From: CAZJNX01 sp964547415
GTDB lineage: Bacteria; Pseudomonadota; Alphaproteobacteria; Rhizobiales; Amorphaceae
DNA length: 6,368 nt
Direction: 5' to 3'
Assembly (NCBI GenBank): GCA_964547415.1
Contig: CAZJNX010000244.1
Coordinates: forward strand, 1 to 6,368
Positions 1 through 6,368 of this stretch are shown one piece after another. The first letter of the stretch is position 1. Each line of letters starts with the position of its first letter. The position numbers were made by a program, and so were the translations under genes. A model generated the notes under the pieces. The model did not search any database. It saw only the letters and a program-made list of their open reading frames with translations, and was not told the DNA's origin.

Positions 1-318
1 GGCGATGCCGTTGTTCTTCAGGTGCTCCTGCAACTCGCCCGCCTGGAACATCTCGCGGACGATGTCGCAGCCGCCCACGAACTCGCCCTTCACATAGAGC
101 TGGGGGATCGTCGGCCAGTTCGAGTAGTCCTTGATCCCCTGGCGGATGCCGTCGTCCTCCAGGACGTTCACGCCGGCGTACTCGACGCCCAGGTAGTCGA
201 GGATCTGCACCACCTGGCCGGAAAAGCCGCACTGGGGAAAGCGCGGCGTGCCCTTCATGAAGAGGACCACGTCGTGGTCCTTCACCGCGCGGTCGATGGT
301 CGCGTTCGCGTCGCTCAT
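1..318 (-). CDS. grxD: Monothiol CGFS glutaredoxin, GrxD/Grx4 type (3' end cut by window edge)
   Basis: Cytoplasmic monothiol glutaredoxin that holds a glutathione-ligated [2Fe-2S] cluster and passes it to partners, notably BolA proteins. The visible 106 residues cover nearly the whole fold. They include the 'FMKGTP' strand with the glutathione-binding Lys22, the active-site CGFS at residues 30-33, the WPTIPQLYV block at 68-76 with the cis-Pro at 72, and the GGCDIV glutathione-contact motif at 82-87. Family members are about 110 residues, so only the last few codons and the stop are missing beyond base 1. The ATG at 318 is preceded by a GGAGAGG-like ribosome binding site about 4-7 bases away and gives the expected short N-terminus. 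The gene lies 130 bases downstream of bolA on the same strand, which fits a functional pair. The assignment to the CGFS family is seen directly. The role in Fe-S trafficking is family knowledge. Confidence 0.96.
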   Translation of the reverse strand, partial: MSDANATIDRAVKDHDVVLFMKGTPRFPQCGFSGQVVQILDYLGVEYAGVNVLEDDGIRQGIKDYSNWPTIPQLYVKGEFVGGCDIVREMFQAGELQEHLKNNGIA

Positions 319-335
319 GGCGCCTCTCCGTTGGC

Positions 336-440
336 CCGCTTCAAGGACGGGGACGGGTTTCGGATGCGCGCGGGGCCGGATCGACCCGCCCCGCGCCGCC
401 CCTTCATATCGCGAGGCGCGCCGCCGCAACAAGGACGGGG
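336..440 (-). repeat. Two-copy 17-bp imperfect direct repeat upstream of grxD
   Basis: Read on the minus strand, a 17-base unit occurs at 424-440 and again at 336-352. The two copies agree at 15 of 17 positions and differ only in a central TT versus AA (core CCCCGTCCTTG, then GCGG). The 5' copy overlaps the possible grxD -35 and the 3' copy ends about 18 bases before the grxD ATG. The repeat may be a pair of protein-binding sites or a chance duplication in a low-complexity spacer. Confidence 0.55.
405..433 (-). promoter_or_regulatory. Possible promoter for grxD in the bolA-grxD spacer
   Basis: Read on the minus strand, CTTGTT (428-433) is followed after 17 bases by GATATG (405-410), an acceptable vegetative-type -35/-10 pair. 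It includes the only AT-rich patch in this GC-rich spacer. It lies just after the bolA stop, so it could give grxD its own transcript with a leader of about 80 bases. The call rests on motif likeness alone. grxD may also be read from the purL-bolA transcript. Confidence 0.35.
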
Positions 441-448
441 CGGGCGGG

Positions 449-682
449 TCAGTCCGGAACCTGGGTCTGGAGGGCGAGGGCGTGGAGCGTGCCGCCCATG
501 TTCCCCTTCAGCGCGTCGTAGACCATCTGGTGCTGCTTCACGCGGGTCTTGCCGCGGAACGCCTCGGAGGTGACGACGGCGGCGTAATGGTCCCCGTCGC
601 CCGCGAGGTCGCGGATCTCCACGCGCGCGTCGGGAAGCGCCTCCCGGATCATCCGCTCGATCTCCCGCGCGTCCATCGGCAT
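449..682 (-). CDS. BolA family protein, IbaG/YrbA-like
   Basis: Small cytoplasmic protein of 77 residues with a class II KH-like BolA fold, known to bind CGFS glutaredoxins through a bridging [2Fe-2S] cluster. Visible marks are an N-terminal helix (IERMIREALPDA, 8-19), and the DGDHYAAVV strand-loop at 29-37, where His32 sits in the variable Cys/His ligand loop. A RVKQHQMVYDAL helix follows at 47-58, then the near-invariant C-terminal histidine (His67) in GGTLHALAL. The DGxH loop and short length look more like IbaG/YrbA than E. coli BolA itself. The frame is open further upstream to 823, but the ATG at 682 is chosen because AGGAG lies 7 bases before it and the protein starts where the family does. 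ATG 676 (Met3) is a less well-spaced alternative. It sits 67 bases after purL and before grxD, a common alphaproteobacterial order. Cluster binding and gene control are family knowledge, not shown here. Confidence 0.93.
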   Translation of the reverse strand: MPMDAREIERMIREALPDARVEIRDLAGDGDHYAAVVTSEAFRGKTRVKQHQMVYDALKGNMGGTLHALALQTQVPD

Positions 683-749
683 CGCCCGTCTCCTCTCTCC
701 GGCGGCGGCCCGCCCGGCCGTGCCGCCCGTGTCCCCCGGCCGCGGCCCG

Positions 750-2954
<2,205 letters not shown>

Positions 2955-2987
2955 GGCGCCTTCCGGATGCGCTGGCGGGTCGGCGAG

Positions 2988-3016
2988 CACCCTGCCGAAG
3001 CGGCGGCGCCCGTCAA
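2988..3016 (-). promoter_or_regulatory. Candidate purL promoter
   Basis: On the minus strand, CTTGACG contains an excellent -35 TTGACG (3011-3016). It is followed after 17 bases by AGGGTG (2988-2993), a weak GC-rich -10. Transcription from here would give a leader of about 25-30 bases before the purL ATG. CTTGAC is the usual alphaproteobacterial vegetative -35, and poor -10 boxes are common in such GC-rich genomes. I see no purine-repressor operator or riboswitch between it and the gene. Confidence 0.45.
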
Positions 3017-3101
3017 GTGGGCCGGCGGCGACCCGGCCGGCCCGGAACGACAGGAGCGGCCGCCGGGCGGCGCGCCCCACGCCCACCCCTAGAGGCGCCG
3101 A

Positions 3102-5489
3102 ATGACCAACGCCCCTTCCCGCACCGCGATCCCGGCGCGTCCCCCCGGCATGGCGCCCGTCGCCGCCCTCCTCCTCGCGCTCCTCGCCCTCGTGGCGGCC
3201 GCGCCCGCCCCCGCCCTCGCCCAGGGCGTCGCCTCCCTCGTTGCCGCGGGCGGCGGGGACGGGGACGGCGCCGAGGGCGGCACGGGCGGCGCGGACGGCG
3301 GCCTCCTCGCGGAGGCGCGGCGGATCGCGGCGGAGACGGGCGGGACGGTCGTCGTCGTCGGCCCGCCGGCCGCGCCCGCGGCACAGGCGGCCGCACCGGT
3401 GGGGCCGGCCTCGCTCCTCGCCGTGGCGAGCGAGGTCCGCGCCCGCACGGCGGCCATCCTCGCGGGCGCGCCGGCCCTGCCCGGCAAGGTGTGGGAGACG
3501 CTGAGCCACGCCGGGGCGGGGCACGGCGGCGCCTGGATCGCGCTCGCCCTCCTGCTGGCGGCCGTCGCCGTCGGCGCGGGCCTTTACGCCCGCTCCCGGC
3601 TCCGGCAGGGGGCGCGCGGGTGGCTGCCGCGCTTCTACGACCGGCCGCCGCGGGACCGGGCGGAAAAGGTGGGCGCCCTCCTCGTGCGGGTCGCGGTCGA
3701 CTGGGCGGCGGTCGGCGCGTTCCTCCTCGTCGGCGGGGTCGTCGTCGTGACGTTCAGCGGGGACGGGACGCCGGTGCGGCACCTGCCCATCGTGGCGGTG
3801 TCGGTGACGGCGCTCTACCTCTGGGCCCTCGGCCTGTTCTCCAACCTGTTCGCGCCGGACGATCCCGACCACAGGATCCTGCCCTTCGGGAGCGACCACG
3901 CCCGGCGCTTCCTGCGTCAGCTGATGGGGGCGCTCGCGATCACGGCGACCGTCTTCGGCGTGTGCATGCTGCTCGACCGGCTCGGCTCGCCCCCCGAGGT
4001 GCACGCCTTCTTCCTGATGGCGGGCGCCGTCGTCACCGGCGTCCTCCTGTCGGCGGTCGCGCTCGTCCACCGGCGGGACGTCGGCGCGGCGATCCGGGGC
4101 GGCGGGCGGCCGCGGGTGTGGCGCCAGTTCCTCGGCGCCACCTGGCACCTAGGGGTGGTGGTCTACCTCGTCGTCGCCACCCTCGCCAACATCGCCGCCA
4201 TCGCCCTCACCGGCCAGCAGGCGGGCGGCACCGTCCTCGGCCCCGTCTACGGTCTCGTCGCCGGCTTCGGCCTCTACGGGCTCCTCGTCATCTGGATCGA
4301 CCGGCGCTTCCGGGCGCGCCAGCGCCTCAAGGGCGCGGGCGAGGGGCAGATCGAGGCGGCCGTCGCCGTCAGCGAGGCGGGCGGGCCGCGGGACGTGGCG
4401 GTCGTCGGGCCGGGCGCGGAGGACGTGGTCCGGATCGCCTGGGCGGCCCGGTGGAGCGCGCTCTTCCAGCACTTGGCGGCGATCCTCGCCGTCGCCGTCG
4501 GCACGCTGGTCCTCTTGTTCAACTGGGACCTCCTTGACCTGTCCGAGGGCGGGCTCGTCGCCCGTTTCTCCGGCATGGCCCTCGTGGTGCTCGCCGCCTA
4601 CGTCGCCTACCAGGCGGTGAAGGTGTGGATCGACGGCAAGCTCGAGGAGGAGGGCCCCCACGAGGCCGAGGAGAGCGAGGACGGGATGGGCATGGGCACG
4701 AGCCGCCTCGCCACGCTCCTGCCCATCCTGCGCACCACGCTCCTCGTCACCATCGTGGCGGTCGCGGGCATGGTGGTGCTCGCCGGCATCGGCGTGAACA
4801 TCGCCCCCCTGTTCGCGGGCGCGGGCGTCGTCGGCCTCGCCATCGGCTTCGGCGCCCAGACCCTCATCCGCGACGTGTTCTCCGGCGCCTTCTTCCTCAT
4901 CGACGACGCCTTCCGGCGCGGGGAGTACATCGAGATCGACAAGATCCGCGGCTCGGTGGAGAAGATCAACGTGCGCTCGCTCCAGCTGCGCCACCACAAC
5001 GGGCCACTGCACACCATCCCGTTCGGCGAGATCCGCCAGCTCACCAACTACTCGCGAGACTGGGTGATCATGAAGCTCCCGTTACGGGTCACCTACGACA
5101 CCGACGTGGAGAAGGTCCGCAAGCTGGTGAAGAACCTCGGCATCGAGATGGCCGGCGATCCGGAGATCGGGCCGAAGTTCCTCCAGCCGCCCAAGTCCCA
5201 GGGCGTGGTCGAGATGGACGACTCGGCCATGATCATCCGCGTGAAGTTCATGACCAAGCCGGGCGACCAGTTCATCCTGCGCCGGCACGTATACCAGCGC
5301 ATCCAGAAGCTGTTCGAGGAGAACGGCATCCAGTTCGCCCACCGCGAGGTGACGGTGCGCATCGCCGACGATCATCCGCCGGAAGACGCCGCGGAGCGGG
5401 AGCGGCGGCGGCAGGCGGCAGCCGGCGCCGTTCGCCCGCTCCTCGACCCGCAGGCGGGGGACGCGCCCGCGTCCGCCGCGGGTCCGTGA
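3102..5489 (+). CDS. Large MscS-family mechanosensitive channel, YbiO-like
   Basis: Inner-membrane channel expected to open under membrane tension and release solutes on osmotic downshock. The 795 residues are far longer than E. coli MscS (286) and close to YbiO (741). Residues 17-41 form a signal peptide ending at ALAQ. Next is a Gly/Asp/Ala-rich, probably periplasmic stretch (about 42-143). By eye there are hydrophobic spans near 144-163, 194-218, 228-250, 273-291, 301-323, 346-370, 376-399, 454-475, 488-508 and 543-563. The pore helix TM3 follows at 567-600, with the Gly/Ala-packed GAGVVGLAIGFGAQ and the RDVFSGAFFLIDD turn. The beta domain is next (GEYIEIDKIRGSVEKINVRS, 607-626), then the C-terminal alpha/beta domain ending about 755. 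TIPFGEI (638-644) replaces the MscS 'PNG' motif, as I recall for the YbiO branch. ATG 3102 has AGAGG 6 bases upstream. Met17 would shorten the signal peptide. The gene is divergent from purL, and I see no clear promoter of its own. Confidence 0.9.
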   Translation: MTNAPSRTAIPARPPGMAPVAALLLALLALVAAAPAPALAQGVASLVAAGGGDGDGAEGGTGGADGGLLAEARRIAAETGGTVVVVGPPAAPAAQAAAPVGPASLLAVASEVRARTAAILAGAPALPGKVWETLSHAGAGHGGAWIALALLLAAVAVGAGLYARSRLRQGARGWLPRFYDRPPRDRAEKVGALLVRVAVDWAAVGAFLLVGGVVVVTFSGDGTPVRHLPIVAVSVTALYLWALGLFSNLFAPDDPDHRILPFGSDHARRFLRQLMGALAITATVFGVCMLLDRLGSPPEVHAFFLMAGAVVTGVLLSAVALVHRRDVGAAIRGGGRPRVWRQFLGATWHLGVVVYLVVATLANIAAIALTGQQAGGTVLGPVYGLVAGFGLYGLLVIWIDRRFRARQRLKGAGEGQIEAAVAVSEAGGPRDVAVVGPGAEDVVRIAWAARWSALFQHLAAILAVAVGTLVLLFNWDLLDLSEGGLVARFSGMALVVLAAYVAYQAVKVWIDGKLEEEGPHEAEESEDGMGMGTSRLATLLPILRTTLLVTIVAVAGMVVLAGIGVNIAPLFAGAGVVGLAIGFGAQTLIRDVFSGAFFLIDDAFRRGEYIEIDKIRGSVEKINVRSLQLRHHNGPLHTIPFGEIRQLTNYSRDWVIMKLPLRVTYDTDVEKVRKLVKNLGIEMAGDPEIGPKFLQPPKSQGVVEMDDSAMIIRVKFMTKPGDQFILRRHVYQRIQKLFEENGIQFAHREVTVRIADDHPPEDAAERERRRQAAAGAVRPLLDPQAGDAPASAAGP

Positions 5490-5501
5490 GGGTGCGGCAG
5501 G

Positions 5502-5538
5502 CACTTCCGGCCGCCGGGCCGATGCCTATATCGTAGGC
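5502..5538 (+). promoter_or_regulatory. Possible clpB promoter, heat-shock-like
   Basis: CACTTCC (5502-5508) is followed after 16 bases by CCTATAT (5525-5531), the only AT-rich block between mscS and clpB. The -10 lies inside a short inverted repeat, GCCTA (5524-5528) and TAGGC (5534-5538). A C-rich -10 of this shape with a CTT-type -35 recalls RpoH promoters, which drive clpB in most proteobacteria. However, the -35 lacks the TTGAA core, so a vegetative promoter or chance are open options. Transcription would start near 5538 and give a leader of about 100 bases. Confidence 0.35.
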
Positions 5539-5596
5539 GCAGCCGGCCATACCGGGGGCTGTGCGGGTGCGGTTGCCGGCCCGCCGTTTCCACCCC

Positions 5597-5624
5597 GTCC
5601 CGACGGGCCCCAGGCCGTCGGGAT
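5597..5624 (+). other. Hairpin in the clpB leader
   Basis: TCCCGACGG (5598-5606) and CCGTCGGGA (5615-5623) are perfect inverted repeats of 9 bp around an 8-base loop. A G-U pair (5597/5624) can extend the stem in RNA. The stem ends 3 to 4 bases before the clpB ribosome binding site and has no T-run after it, so it does not look like an intrinsic terminator. It could stabilise the leader or influence initiation. A function is inference only. Confidence 0.5.
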
Positions 5625-5628
5625 CGCG

Positions 5629-5634
5629 AGGAGG
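5629..5634 (+). promoter_or_regulatory. Strong ribosome binding site of clpB
   Basis: AGGAGG, a full match to the anti-Shine-Dalgarno sequence, stands 8 bases before the ATG at 5643. It is the best ribosome binding site in the window and fixes the clpB start. It is not itself paired in the adjacent hairpin. Confidence 0.85.
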
Positions 5635-5642
5635 CATTCCCC

Positions 5643-6368
<726 letters not shown>

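Noticed and set aside
340..345. CTTGAA on the minus strand before grxD as a heat-shock -35
   Set aside because: A -10 at normal spacing would fall on the grxD start codon, so it cannot drive this gene with a normal leader.
3019..3043. GGGCCGG / CCGGCCC inverted repeat in the purL-mscS spacer, possible operator
   Set aside because: It is seven GC-only base pairs in a spacer made almost wholly of G and C. Such matches are expected by chance here.
2955..4148. Upstream extension of the purL reading frame by about 398 codons, into the region antisense to the channel gene
   Set aside because: The extension is charged low-complexity sequence with no PurL similarity. Met at 2954 matches the family N-terminus and has a ribosome binding site.
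4149..5012. 287-codon minus-strand frame opposite the channel gene
   Set aside because: It is rich in Asp, Glu, His and Ala, typical of the antisense of a GC-rich membrane gene, and has no recognisable domain.
5508..5521. CGGCC-GCCG-GGCCG hairpin after the channel stop codon, possible terminator
   Set aside because: The stem is only 5 bp and is not followed by a T-run. It also overlaps the promoter-like element, so it is too weak to call.

Overview
The window reads as ordinary chromosomal core genome of a very GC-rich (roughly 70% by eye) bacterium. It is most likely an alphaproteobacterium. The reasons are the purL-bolA-grxD gene order on one strand, the short stand-alone BolA, the small-type PurL beginning with an 'ITPELVAEHGLKPDE' block, and the 'MNFEKYTDRAKGFLQSAQ' start of ClpB. 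I cannot name the genus.

Layout. The left half (1 to 2954) is a minus-strand gene train read right to left. First comes purL, phosphoribosylformylglycinamidine synthase subunit II. Then comes a BolA/IbaG-type protein, then a monothiol CGFS glutaredoxin of the GrxD type whose last few codons run off the left edge. A 147-bp divergent spacer (2955 to 3101) separates purL from a plus-strand gene for a large, multi-membrane-span MscS-family mechanosensitive channel resembling YbiO (3102 to 5489). After a 153-bp spacer, clpB starts (5643) and runs off the right edge inside its first AAA+ domain, just after Walker A.

Function. BolA and the CGFS glutaredoxin are known partners that form a shared [2Fe-2S] complex used in iron-sulfur trafficking and iron sensing. 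PurL makes FGAM in de novo purine synthesis and needs PurS and PurQ, which are not in this window. The channel protects against osmotic downshock, and ClpB dissolves protein aggregates after heat shock. The two plus-strand genes are stress-related but show no sign of being one operon.

Noncoding structure. The sequences most worth a look are a perfect 9-bp inverted repeat in the clpB leader immediately before its ribosome binding site, a promoter-like element further upstream of clpB with a small palindrome over its -10, and a 15/17-bp direct repeat in the bolA-grxD spacer. The 3' copy of that repeat sits near the grxD start and the 5' copy overlaps a possible -35. I found no mobile element, CRISPR array, tRNA, rRNA or clearly new system. 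Many long open frames lie opposite the real genes, and these are explained by GC-rich codon use.
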